A DNA stretch of 21,809 nucleotides from Davidsoniella eucalypti (taxonomy: Eukaryota; Ascomycota; Sordariomycetes; Microascales; Ceratocystidaceae): NCBI GenBank assembly GCA_004009845.1, contig RMBW01000237.1, positions 1 through 21,809 on the forward strand. The letters run 5' to 3'. Position 1 is the stretch's first letter; each line of letters opens with the position of its first letter. A program made the position numbers and the translations under genes. Below, piece by piece: positions 1 through 8,752 of the stretch. The notes below the pieces were generated by a model. It was given only the letters and a program-made list of their open reading frames with translations. It was not told the origin of the DNA and made no database searches.

Positions 1-505
1 TTGTTTGTATGTTTTGCTCTCTCTTGATCATGTAAATGGATGCTATCTTAGAAACCGTGCAAGATATGATAGCCATATTGTCTAATAAGGCCAACGACCC
101 TCTTTTAGACTATCATTTTCATCACTTAGAGACTTCCGGGTTGAGACATACACTTTTGACATCCAGATACAGACTAGAAACGGTTGTTCAAGAACGAGGC
201 AAACAAACCGAAAAATGTTTAAAAAAAAAAAGAAAAAAGAGAGATTGAGGCGTTCGGAAAAGGCAAGTAGTGTTTTGCATTGGTATCTTTTTTAATTTTT
301 AATTTCAAGATGAAGGGTACCTAGCCGACTCAAAGATAAATTAAAATTTATAGATTAAAGCAAAGTCGTAAATAAAGAAGAAGATGATGATTTTATATAC
401 AACTACTTTAGAGATTATTCAAGAGCTAGGTCATACATGATTTATTTAATTATCATTTTACGTCTTTATGTGGATCACGCGAATTCGACCCTAATGGCCC
501 TTGAA
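1..505 (+). repeat. Dispersed repeat R1, copy 1 (left end outside window)
   Basis: This stretch aligns by eye, in the same orientation, with 11216-12051. Shared blocks include the Pro-Leu-Leu-Asp-Tyr-His-coding stretch near 100-125, the block GAGATTGAGGCGTTCGGAAA near 241, and the end near 460-505 (ATTTTACGTCTTTATGTGGATC, then CCCTAATGGCCCTTG). Copy 1 lacks the ~310-bp segment present in copy 2. A 70-codon frame at 36-248 stays open for about 47 codons in both copies, then copy 2 loses two bases and hits a stop. Most differences in the frame change an amino acid, so I do not call a gene. An A-rich run (about 219-238) marks copy 1. Identity is roughly 85% by hand. Confidence 0.85.
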
Positions 506-966
506 GAACCGTGCTAACAGAGGTCTAGAAAATTACAAAAGAAAAATAGAAGATAGAAAATAGAAACGAGCAATGCAACGGATCAAAGATATTCGATGAG
601 GAGGTCGGAGGATAGGAGTAGTGCTAACCTGGGTAAGCTTTTCCCCTTAGTCCTCCTAGATTAGGGGCATATCTACAAAGAAGTTTGTCTCCTTGACGAA
701 TTTGCAGAAATCAATGACTCCTTGTTGTGGATAGGGTATTGTCTATGGTGATGTGAAACGGTCTTCATGAGAAAACCTTTGACAGACGTTTACCCCCAGC
801 AGAAGAAGGTGTAGTGGGACCTTCTTTTTTCCACAAGAACATGAATCTGTAAAGTTTGCGTGGTATAGGCGAAGGTGGTAGTCCACATTCGATAGGTGAG
901 ATAGAAAAACAGGATATCATTGTAAGGGGTTGGAAGGGTTATCGAGACTTAGAAACATGGTACAAA
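506..966. other. Intergenic stretch, no gene seen
   Basis: All frames are broken by many stops and I recognise no domain. The one structured element is a perfect 8-bp hairpin at 803-826 (AAGAAGGT and ACCTTCTT around an 8-nt loop) followed by a T run. No link to a transcript is visible. Confidence 0.5.
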
Positions 967-1361
967 TGACTAAAACTCATAACAACGATAACACTGACTA
1001 GTTAACAGCAGTTTCTTTTGAGTAAGGAATAAATAGTGTGTTATAGGGGCTTCAATCAAATTAAAATGAAAGTTTGGGAGGGTAAATTCAAGTTTATAGA
1101 TTTGTTGAGTAGATCTGAACTTTCGTGTAGATAGAAATGAGCATGTAATGGAAATGAAGTCCCTAGATTTTACTAACAACTTGAAGGTTGTTTAACAGTG
1201 CAACTAAAATTATGGCACAGAAAAAACAAGACTTCATTGGGTAAAGAGATATTTGTCTGTAGTAATTCTAGAAGAATAGCATGTGGAAAAATGCACAAGG
1301 GGATGTAGTATAAGTTGAAATATGAGATAAAGATTTCAATATATAGGTAAAGTTTCACATT
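967..1361 (+). repeat. Dispersed repeat R2, copy 1
   Basis: Direct-orientation match to 8358-8752, about 80-85% identical by hand. Shared landmarks are TTGGGAGGGTA, ACTTTCGTGTAGATA, GAGCATGTAATGGAAATGA, AACTTGAAGGTTGTTTAACA and GAGATAAAGATTTCAATATA. The copies diverge abruptly at about 1361 and 8752, which marks a real element edge. The minus-strand open frames inside (970-1179 and 1173-1358) are not kept intact in the other copy, so the element is treated as noncoding or dead. No terminal repeats or target-site duplication were found. Confidence 0.85.
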
Positions 1362-2041
1362 TACTTCAGTGCAAAACTATTAGTAGAATAATTAGTGATT
1401 TCTAATAACGAGTAAATCATATAAGATCGAAAGATAAGTAAGAGAACAATATATTGTATCTATATGCAACTGTTCTGTACATAATTCACTACACAAACAA
1501 TGAATGTAGGGCTGTTATTTATTTAAATTGAATTGCTTTTAGTATAAATAAAGTTCGCTGCTTTTTTGCGGCTATTATGGGGTTTTAGGGACTAAACACG
1601 ATCTATTATACTTTAACGATAACCATACTTGCAAGCGTCTCTTGCCACAACTACGCTATAATTACTATTCATTGACTGTCACTCTAGCTACACCGCTGCC
1701 TCCAAATAGCCAGCCACAAAATAAGAAACCACATCGATAAGGTCAGGAGTAAAGTCTTGTTTGTATTTATAACATATGACGACAAAGTCAATTATAACTT
1801 TGTATATCTTGATTCTTGTATTTCAAAGTGTACACTTTACTCACTTTAGTACCTTGATAATTGCAATCAACAACAATCTCAAATTGAATCAATTCTTATT
1901 CCTCAAACTAATAAATGTAAGTTTGTGATCCTGACTCACTACATAGTTTTAACTAAGCATTAATATTTTTTATCTTGATATAGCCATATCCACTGTTATT
2001 CCACTGCATTATTTACACTCGATTTTAAATCATCAGAAGTC
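1362..2041 (+). promoter_or_regulatory. 5' flank of the OrsD/recombinase-like gene
   Basis: This ~680-bp stretch holds no ORF. It has a TATA-like AGTATAAATAAAG near 1539-1551 and AT-rich sequence up to the ATG at 2042. That ATG has a G at +4 and a purine at -3 in the surrounding GAAGTCATGG context only if counted loosely, so translation-start support is moderate. The promoter assignment rests on position alone; no transcription-factor site was recognised. Confidence 0.3.
1917..1983 (+). other. Possible 5'-UTR intron
   Basis: A fungal-style donor GTAAGT at 1917-1922, a CTGAC branch-like site at 1931-1935 and an acceptor GATATAG ending at 1983 define a 67-nt candidate intron 58 bp upstream of the start codon. 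The branch site is rather far from the acceptor. This is a pattern match only; RNA reads would decide it. Confidence 0.25.
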
Positions 2042-5000
2042 ATGGAAGACTTTGTTGAGCTTAACGAAGAACATCAACTCCTCATTTGCCTCCCGTGTAA
2101 GGCAGCAATTCGCCCAGGAAAGAGCATTGAAACACACTTTCGTGGCAAGCACAAAGTAAAAGGAGAGACTATCAAAAATATCATCGATTACTATGGCACT
2201 CAAGATTTAGCTGATCCAAAAGTGCATGCTCTCCCCCCGATGGAAGTCCAGCTATCAAACGACTTGCTGTCCGCCGCGGATACAGTTGTTCTATGTGCCG
2301 ATATCTCACAACATGCAAGGACAATATCACTCGCCACTGGAAAGACGTAGGGCATACATCTCTAGACCCCAAGTCGAAGATTGTACTATTACAGACTTGG
2401 ATGGACCGGAACCTTGCCCGATACTGGATTGTCAGTGATGGCGCAGCCAATTTCGACGCCGGGCTAGCTAAACAGACAAGCACCAACCCAATGGAGCTCA
2501 TGTTAGCCGACTGTGAGGCCATGCTAGCTTCTGAGGATGCCGAACGACTTCGGAAAGGAGACCTGAAGGAAGATATGGACCGAGACTCGTCGTGGGTAAA
2601 AAGGCTACAATGGGTAAAGCACTTTGAGTCGCGTGATTTGATAAAAATCTATGAGGCTGCCGAATGGATTCAAGCCAAGAATGCTAAAGCCCAGCAAGTC
2701 CACCAACAAACCGAACAGGCTGTGCATGAACGAAATATGCTGCTCCGTCTCGGGGAGAGCTTTGATCGTGAGATCCAACGATGCAGCTGGCGATTAGATA
2801 GCGTGCCAACCGAAACACTTCAATGGCTCGGCAGTATCATGACTACTGCTCCCAACGGAATGCCATTTGGACTGAAAGGCAAAGAAGCGTCGATGGCCAA
2901 ATACCGAACTGTGGGACAACGATACTTGGGCTTGTGCTGGCGAGCACACCGCATTGGACGAGACGAGGCCATGAAGCAATTGGCTGTTAAGTTCACGGAT
3001 GAGCAGTGGAATCTGCTGTGCACTGTCGTACAGGAGCTTGAGAAGAGCATCAACATCAATCGAAATCATGTTAGATATCATCGGAACGAAGATCATGACG
3101 ACGAAGACGAAACTATAGAAGACGGCCGACTTCATGATAATGTCTACAAGGAGCTTGACAGAGCTGTCTTTTCGTTCATGGTAGCTTCGATCAAGACTCT
3201 GGTTGGTGGGCACATATACTCGAGCTCGCTTCTGTGCTTCTGTGCAGCTCTAGGCATTCGCTTACAGCCGCTTGGTTATACCGAGCCGCACTTATATACT
3301 GGACTGTTGGCTGCTATCTTGTGGTGGTCAAGACTGTTTTTCCTTGAGTCCGTATTCGACAGCAAACCCCGGAGTAGCGACGAAGGTGATATTGAGTCGG
3401 TGAAGGAATTCCGGGAGCAGCATGCAGTTTGGATGTGCACTGGCTCATATACTGTCATCAGCACTATCATCGGCTGGATGGCATACGGAAAGGGCTGGCG
3501 GTCACGCATGGGCGGACAGCCGTCTGTTCGTTGGGCTGAGGATGGCGAGTCTTTGTTTCATAATGGAGAACGTATCATGATCCAAGACTTCACAAGAGCG
3601 GCTAGAGAGCAGGTAGTTGAGGCACAGAACTTACTAGCTTTACTACTGGGAGACTCATGGCAAAAGATGAAGCCGAAGATTGATCTTAAGCTGCTTGCTG
3701 ATAACATGGTCCGGCTTGGAGCCGGCCAGTCTTTCGCCACGAACACGGACAACAAATGGCTTGAGCCCGGACCATCTTTGGTGATAAGGCAGCTGTCCAC
3801 ATCGATTTGGGATTCCAGCAGACATGTATTCAAAATAGATGGCACCAACCGCTGGCTACGCCGGCTCAGAATGTTCCGAGAGGTGCTCATGCTACTCGTC
3901 CATGTATGGGGTGGGTTACCCGGAAGAGGGCCGGAGCTTATGACGCTGCGTCACTGTGATTCATGGCAGCTGATGCGCAATGTGTTTGTGTTTGACGGAC
4001 AAGTGATGATTGTCACGGACCGAGACAAGATGAAGGCCATCCGGGATAACTCACGCAAGGTTGCTCGGTTTTTGCCAGAGAATATTGGCCAAATGGTAGT
4101 GGCTTACATCGCTTGGCTGATCCCCGTGGAACGAGTACTCCGGTCTAAATGTAACTTGGCCAAGGCAAACGACGAGCAATTAGAGTTCATGTGGCACGAC
4201 GGCAGCTCTACTGTATGGGATACGGACCGACTTAGTCAGAAGCTAGCACGGGTATTTCAGACGGCTACCGGCGTGAGGTTAGGCGTAGGAAGATACCGCG
4301 TGGTGGCCATTGAGTTGGGCCGGCATATTCGCGGGCTTGTACTGAACCAGATCGAGACTCGTGTAGACGACGACGACGCAGACGACGACGACATTGAAGT
4401 TGATCCCATTACCGGAGAACCAGTACACTGCGGTGGAAGCTGGAATATCATATGGGATCTTGCATCAACACATGGCAGCCGTGTTGCCCGACAACATTAT
4501 GCGGTTCACATTGGATTCCCCGGCAAGCTACAGCCAGAGATGATTGCTTCATTCAAAGAGATCAGTCGGTTGTGGCATCAATTTCTCGAAGGAGACGAGT
4601 CCCAGAACGGGAAACGGAAGCGACCAGATCAAGAAGCCGAGTGTGAGACCAAACGCCAGACCGACACAAGCAGCAAAAAGCGGATCCGGTGCAAGTTGCC
4701 GGTGAGAACGGCTAAAGTCAATGTGAACCAAGAGATGCAGACCGGCTTGCGCACTTTGCTTGGACCCGATGCGACATGGCGCAGCGCCGAGCAACGAGAA
4801 AGCATGCGGGAGATATTGGCCAACCGAGCTGAGATGGAGTCATTTGTTTCAACAAGTGAGTGTCGTCGGAAGATCGTTGGTCGATTCATGGATGGCATTA
4901 CAGATGAGTCATGTAATGACATTGTTGGTGCTGAGCTGTGTGATATATGCCAGGTACAAGTACAAGCGGCGGCAGCGATAGCGGCAGCAGCAGTGGCTAC

Positions 5001-5649
5001 ACCACAGACTACTGCAGTAGATCTTGGCATCAGCGAAACAAGCCAGACTACTGCGGTAATTCTTAGCAACGATAAAGCGAATCGACAACAGGCGATGGCT
5101 CAAGTGGATGATAGATGGATACGGTTCGGGAAAGAGGAAGGAGAAAGTGCCGAAGTGTTGTTCCGTTGGCTAGATGAGGTTGGAGAAGAATGCGCCAGCT
5201 GTCACGTCCAAAGTCAGCTCTACAAAAGATCAACTGGACTAAGCCATGACACTTTGAGGCATGCTTCCCAAGGAGTTTCGGTGTGTACAAAACGTTTGAC
5301 AGGAGTGGAATATGATTCTGCTCGAAAGAAGATCAGATTTGCACAATTCTCTTGCTGTTTCACTTGCAAACTCCCACTTGACTGGTGTGAGCGGGCGAAG
5401 GTGAAAGAAGGTGAGGGCTTTCGCTGTGGACATATAGACAAAGTACTGCCGGTAGTTTTGATGGCGATTAAAAACCACAAAATGCAGGATTTAGCCAAGA
5501 AGGAGTTTGACATTGATGTCAAGGAGATTGACTTTTATAAATGGCTAGGAGAACGGCGTCAGTTCCATGATACACAAGGGACAAACATGCTTGCGCTGTG
5601 GGAGGCAATTATCATGGAGGCATACAAAGATGAGTTTTTTAAAATTTAG
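2042..5649 (+). CDS. OrsD-type zinc-finger / tyrosine-recombinase-like protein with RecQ-tail remnant (frameshifted)
   Basis: The coding region is read in two frames: 2042-2238, then 2233/2239-5649. Residues below count from the Met at 2293 (1118 codons to the stop). Zinc finger 1 (C-x2-C-x12-H-x4-H) lies in the first frame. Zinc finger 2 (C-x2-C-x12-H-x5-H) starts at Cys 2287-2289, upstream of Met 2293, so the long ORF alone begins inside it. This pair is typical of the fungal OrsD/DUF3505 family. The middle (about 290-780) follows the pattern of fungal RecQ-linked proteins: PHLYTGLLAAI, AYGKGWRSRMGG, GGLPGRGPEL, RFLPENIG and HGSRVARQHY. Candidate recombinase residues are R545, K579, R669, H727 and Y736. 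Residues 817-845 resemble the lead-in to a RecQ helicase and 856-886 resemble its Cys-rich zinc tail (C857, C874, C883, C886), but no Walker A, DEAH or other ATPase motif lies between. The C-terminus is Cys-rich (FSCCFTC near 5348) and ends in a WLGER motif. There is an Ala-rich linker near 4966-5000. Base composition is far less AT-rich than the flanks. Function (mobile-element protein or transposon-related recombinase) is inferred. Confidence 0.75.
2231..2241 (+). other. Frame break in a C6 run (possible -1 slippery heptamer)
   Basis: The upstream frame reads Ala-Leu-Pro-Pro-Met here and stops at 2348-2350. The downstream frame reads Pro-Pro-Asp-Gly and continues to 5649. Family pattern (Leu-Pro-Pro-Asp-Gly before finger 2) needs seven Cs where six are present (2233-2238). 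The heptamer C_CCC_CCG fits the X_XXY_YYZ form for -1 slippage. A real one-base deletion or a homopolymer sequencing error are simpler explanations. Confidence 0.7.
4367..4393 (+). repeat. GAC-codon microsatellite encoding an Asp tract
   Basis: Nearly pure GAC codons encode an Asp-rich loop (DDDDADDDD) between the candidate recombinase residues R669 and H727. An acidic insertion at this point is, as I recall, common in the family. The pure codon repeat suggests slippage growth. Confidence 0.7.
4740..4951 (+). other. Remnant of RecQ helicase module; ATPase core missing
   Basis: LRTLLGPDATW...AEQRESM matches the region just before motif I in fungal RecQ-linked proteins. Within about ten residues the sequence jumps to SECRRKIVGRFMDG...LCDIC, which matches the zinc-binding end of the helicase domain. 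Hundreds of residues normally lie between. The frame stays open across the join (about 4825-4850) and no intron signals or short direct repeats were seen there. Confidence 0.6.
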
Positions 5650-6240
5650 TACTAAGGATGATTTTATGTATTAATAATGTATAGTATTAAGTATCCAGAG
5701 AGCAATGATGTCATGTAACTTCTTTATAGTTTTCGGAAATATAGGTTTATGGTTGTTGAAGATTAGAATGTAACTACATTGAGTGCATAGTAAGGCTAAA
5801 TAGCAATTAGTATGGGAGGCAGAAATGATTGTTAGGATTGGTGGATAATTGTAAATTTATAGTGGTGAAATTTGAAATAAAAGAACGAAACTTAGTGTAC
5901 AATATTGGCGCTATGATTTAAATGTATCAATGACATGAAGGCTAAACCCAGCATTAGGGCACTAAAATAGGGCAGCATAGTTAATTAACAGGCTGGTTGG
6001 TGTATGTTATGAACTAAGACAGATAATCAGGTTATAGACTTTGTAAGAAATATAGATTGATTGATTGTGATGTAATAGTAGGTTGAGTTTGGAAAATGAA
6101 ATTGAAAAGATTATCATTCGATAGGGTTATTACAGAATAGATGTTGTTTGTAGAAAAGTAAGAGACTCTTAAAATCATAGTTGACGTAAATAGAGTATAA
6201 GATAAGTATAATATTTTAATTAAGAAGAAAGGTATCATGT
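5650..6240. other. 3' flank of the large gene, no other gene
   Basis: The stretch is AT-rich with stops in all frames. GAAATAAAAG near 5874 could serve as a polyadenylation signal for the upstream gene. No terminal inverted repeats matching the 5' flank were found, so the limits of a mobile element carrying the gene are not visible. Confidence 0.4.
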
Positions 6241-6332
6241 AAGTATATCAGCGCAAATCTTCATAGCTCTATAGCTCCATAAGATAAATGAATTAAAAAA
6301 ATTAAAAAATTAAAAAAAAAAAGTATATCAGC
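6241..6332 (+). mobile_element. Very short retroposed 3' tail with 12-bp TSD
   Basis: The sequence AAGTATATCAGC occurs at 6241-6252 and again at 6321-6332. Between them lie 68 bp: a short body with TAGCTCTATAGCTCCATAAGA followed by an A-rich tail with T interruptions. Long target-site duplication plus A-rich tail is the mark of LINE-driven insertion with extreme 5' truncation. The body recurs at 7640-7715 and 17125-17185. Confidence 0.75.
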
Positions 6333-6360
6333 TGGGCCATTACATAAGATAAACATCAAC

Positions 6361-6398
6361 TGTTGTGGAGAAAATAGGTAAAGGGTAGTACACCTACA
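6361..6398 (+). mobile_element. 38-bp TG...CA micro-element (deleted LTR) with TSD TCAAC
   Basis: The unit starts TGTTGTGGAGAAAATA and ends AGTACACCTACA. It is flanked by TCAAC at 6356-6360 and 6399-6403 (the shared stretch is ACATCAAC if terminal bases are included). Its first ~26 and last ~12 bases match the ends of the 149-bp LTR at 12551-12699, with the ~110-bp middle absent. TG...CA ends and a 5-bp TSD are LTR traits. Confidence 0.6.
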
Positions 6399-6459
6399 TC
6401 AACTTCTGTGCAAGTTTAGTCCACAGTCGTGTTAGGGTTAAGTCAAGATGGCTTCAGTA

Positions 6460-7256
6460 CATCTCAAATGCTATTTGGCCTCGAGAACGCCACAGGAGGC
6501 AGATGGAAAGAGGTCATAGACGCAGAAATATTTGCGATACTACATGGACTCAAAGGCCTCACCCGACACTGACGGACAGGTGTACAAACATCTGGATCTG
6601 CCTCGACAACAGGGCCGCGATATATGGATCAGGATCTTCACAAGAGGCAATTGACGAGGCTAAGAAGCCATCAGAGACAACATGGAGAGGCGAGAAATGG
6701 GGTTTCCCTCTGCAGGTGAAGTCGCCATACCTGGGGGGACCAGAATCAGTCAAGGATAGGTACCGGCTGCACTCTCTGGTCATGGTGACTTCAAAGAATA
6801 TCATGAGGTTTGACAAGAACGCCACAGGTGTGGCAAAGACAAGGAAAGGACCCACATTTAGACTTGTCACAAAGGCTGAAACCTTGGGGCAGAGTATTCA
6901 CCAAAAAACTACTCATGACTATGAAAGGTAGAAGAACACTGGCAAAAACAGGCACCCACTACAGAAATAGCAGGGGTTGAGGATCATGGAAATCTCTCTT
7001 CTTTTTCCTTCGTTTTTTATTTATTTATTGTTAGTAGTTTTTATAATGGGGTTTCTTTTCTTTTTGTTTTTGCCTTGAAAGGAGACGTAGGTGTTGCTAT
7101 TGTAAAAGGGACGGATGCCAGACTAGTCTGAGCAGTCCCGGATACTAGGAACATAGAAAATTGGTGCCAGAAAACACGGCCTCGCCCGGAGTCGAAGAGG
7201 AGCTTTTAGATAAATCTCTAGACTATAAATAAAATCTTCATCATCATCTCAAATGC
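6460..7256 (+). mobile_element. 5'-truncated Tad1-like LINE fragment with 12-bp TSD
   Basis: CATCTCAAATGC is present at 6460-6471 and 7245-7256, enclosing 773 bp. The body has the end of a LINE ORF2 (RNase H, then a Cys/His motif), a 3' UTR, and a terminal AATAAAATCTTCATCATC tail. The missing 5' part and long direct repeats indicate target-primed reverse transcription with truncation. It is dead: frames change at least twice. Confidence 0.8.
6466..6935 (+). pseudogene. LINE ORF2 C-terminal remnant (RNase H and C-terminal Cys/His motif)
   Basis: The first frame gives GGRWKEVIDAEIFAILHGL (6494-6550 area), the RNase H DAE motif, then stops at 6570-6572. A second frame gives IWICLDNRAAI at about 6590-6622, the next RNase H motif with its Asp. 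Further on SGHGDFKEYHE (about 6775-6807) and, in another frame, RCGKDKERTH with TCHKG match the C-terminal C-x-C...H...C region of fungal Tad1-type ORF2 proteins. At least two frameshifts and internal stops make it non-functional. The 142-codon open frame at 6503-6931 is a composite of these pieces, not a gene. Confidence 0.7.
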
Positions 7257-7639
7257 CACTTCTTGCAAAGATTTGATCTGATTTGATTATATTTAACAGC
7301 TACCTAAATCACTAAGATCATACGACACCGGATTGGTTACTGGACAGATATTTAAAGTCCTCCGCTCGACAAGCTCAAGTAGCACGACGAAGGCTAGAAA
7401 TATTTACTTAAAAAGCGATAGCCAATTTTTTATACCTCAAAGAAGGGCACAGTATGGTAATTCATGAAATAAAAAAGGCAATTGAACAACACCAAATACT
7501 ATCCAAAGGGTAATTTTGATCAAGATATCAAGAAGAGGCCATTAATGGTTTTAAGAAACACTATAGGGTGGGTTGAATTAGTGTTCGAAGATTTAGAAAT
7601 AAAGTAACTATAGATAATAAATAAGATCAAGTTAAACGT
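7257..7639. other. Intergenic stretch, nothing recognised
   Basis: AT-rich sequence downstream of the LINE, with stops in all frames and no repeat partner found in the window. Confidence 0.4.
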
Positions 7640-7715
7640 CTTGATAGCTCTATAGCTCTATAGCTCCATAAGATTACTGAATTAATAAATTAAATTAAAT
7701 TAAAAAACCCAAACA
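7640..7715 (+). repeat. Retroposon tail family, copy 2
   Basis: TCTTGATAGCTCTATAGCTC and CCATAAGATTACTGAATTAA followed by (ATTAA)-type repeats match the body and tail at 6253-6320. The CTCTATAG unit is doubled here. A clear target-site duplication was not found. Confidence 0.6.
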
Positions 7716-7764
7716 AAATTAAATATCACGTTAATATTGGTAAAGTTGTGAGCTAAAATATTGA

Positions 7765-8345
7765 TGGCATGACGTAATTCATACTCGTAGTATACTATAT
7801 ATTGATTAGGATTTCTACTATATAAAGCAAGTATCTAGGTACGATAGAGACAGTTGGCCAATAAAATTGAAAAGGTTAGTTAGCTAAGCAAGATAATATA
7901 ACAAGCTGATTTAATATATTACCGGGCATTACAGCACAATTGGCAGGACAGACACTCACTTGCTATGTCTATCTATATAATAATAGTGAGTGCTATTGAA
8001 AATGGAAATAACATGCAAAGAATTAGGAGGAGAAAGATGGTATAAGTATTAATTAGGTTATTTTGTTATAAGAATAACGACAAGACTAATATGGTATTTG
8101 AAATTATCAGCAACTTTAGGTACTTACAATTGGAATAGTACAATTGGAATAGTGCAATGTTAGATGGTTGGGATTCAGGCCTCACATGATTGATAAAACA
8201 ACAAGTGAAGTGGTTGCAACTGGTACAGTTGGTATTTCAATACTCAACTAATTAACCACTGAATGATTCCTGACTTATAACGCAGGCTGAGATCGTCGCA
8301 AGCTATGACTTGATGCACTTAGCAATGAAATAGTTTATAAGAAAT
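7765..8345 (-). repeat. Decayed element R3, short copy (inverted relative to 15390-16530)
   Basis: Reverse-complement alignment with 15390-16530 is clear at GTACGATAGAG, the block GGGCATTACAGCACAATTGG, CTATTGAAAA...ATGCAAAGAATT, TGATAAAACAACAAG and TGACTTGATGCACTTAGCAA. About 600 bp of the other copy (15435-16055) is missing here between 8229 and 8300. A 14-bp perfect tandem duplication (TACAATTGGAATAG, 8125-8152) is private to this copy. No intact coding frame is present. Confidence 0.8.
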
Positions 8346-8357
8346 ATAAACGAATGA

Positions 8358-8752
8358 TTAAAAACTCAAAACAACGACAACGATGACTGGTTAACAGCAA
8401 TTGTTTTTGGATGAGAAATAAACAATGTATGTGAGGGGTTAATTAAATTATAATGAAAACTTGGGAGGGTAGATTCAAGTTTATAGATTGGTTGTAACGT
8501 AAATCTGGACTTTCGTGTAGATATAAATGAGCATGTAATGGAAATGAAGTTGCTAGATTTTACTAATAACTTGAAGGTTGTTTAACAATGCAACTACAAT
8601 TATAGCTCGGAAAAACAAGAATTCATTGCGTAAAGCTGTATCTGTTTGTAGTAATGCTACAAGAATAGCTCCTGGAAATATGGTGAAGGGGATGTGGTAT
8701 GAGTTGAAATATGAGATAAAGATTTCAATATATAGGTAATGATTCACATTTC
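8358..8752 (+). repeat. Dispersed repeat R2, copy 2
   Basis: Direct match to 967-1361 (landmarks listed there). It abuts R3 copy 1 with only about 12 bp between, so R2 may have inserted into or next to the older element. The minus-strand frame 8553-8747 is a shadow of the repeat. Confidence 0.85.

Noticed and set aside
36..248. 70-codon open frame at the window start
   Set aside because: It lies in repeat R1; the second copy is frameshifted and the changes are mostly amino-acid altering.
4629..5069. Minus-strand frames of 64-146 codons under the large gene
   Set aside because: These are shadows of the plus-strand coding region with no domains of their own.
2042..5649. Starship captain (DUF3435) gene
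   Set aside because: The zinc-finger pattern and central motifs fit the OrsD/RecQ-linked family instead, and no Starship-type cargo or boundaries are seen.
6425..6445. Telomere-like TTAGGG at 6434, with CCCTAA near 11685 and others
   Set aside because: Only single copies occur; no tandem telomeric repeats.
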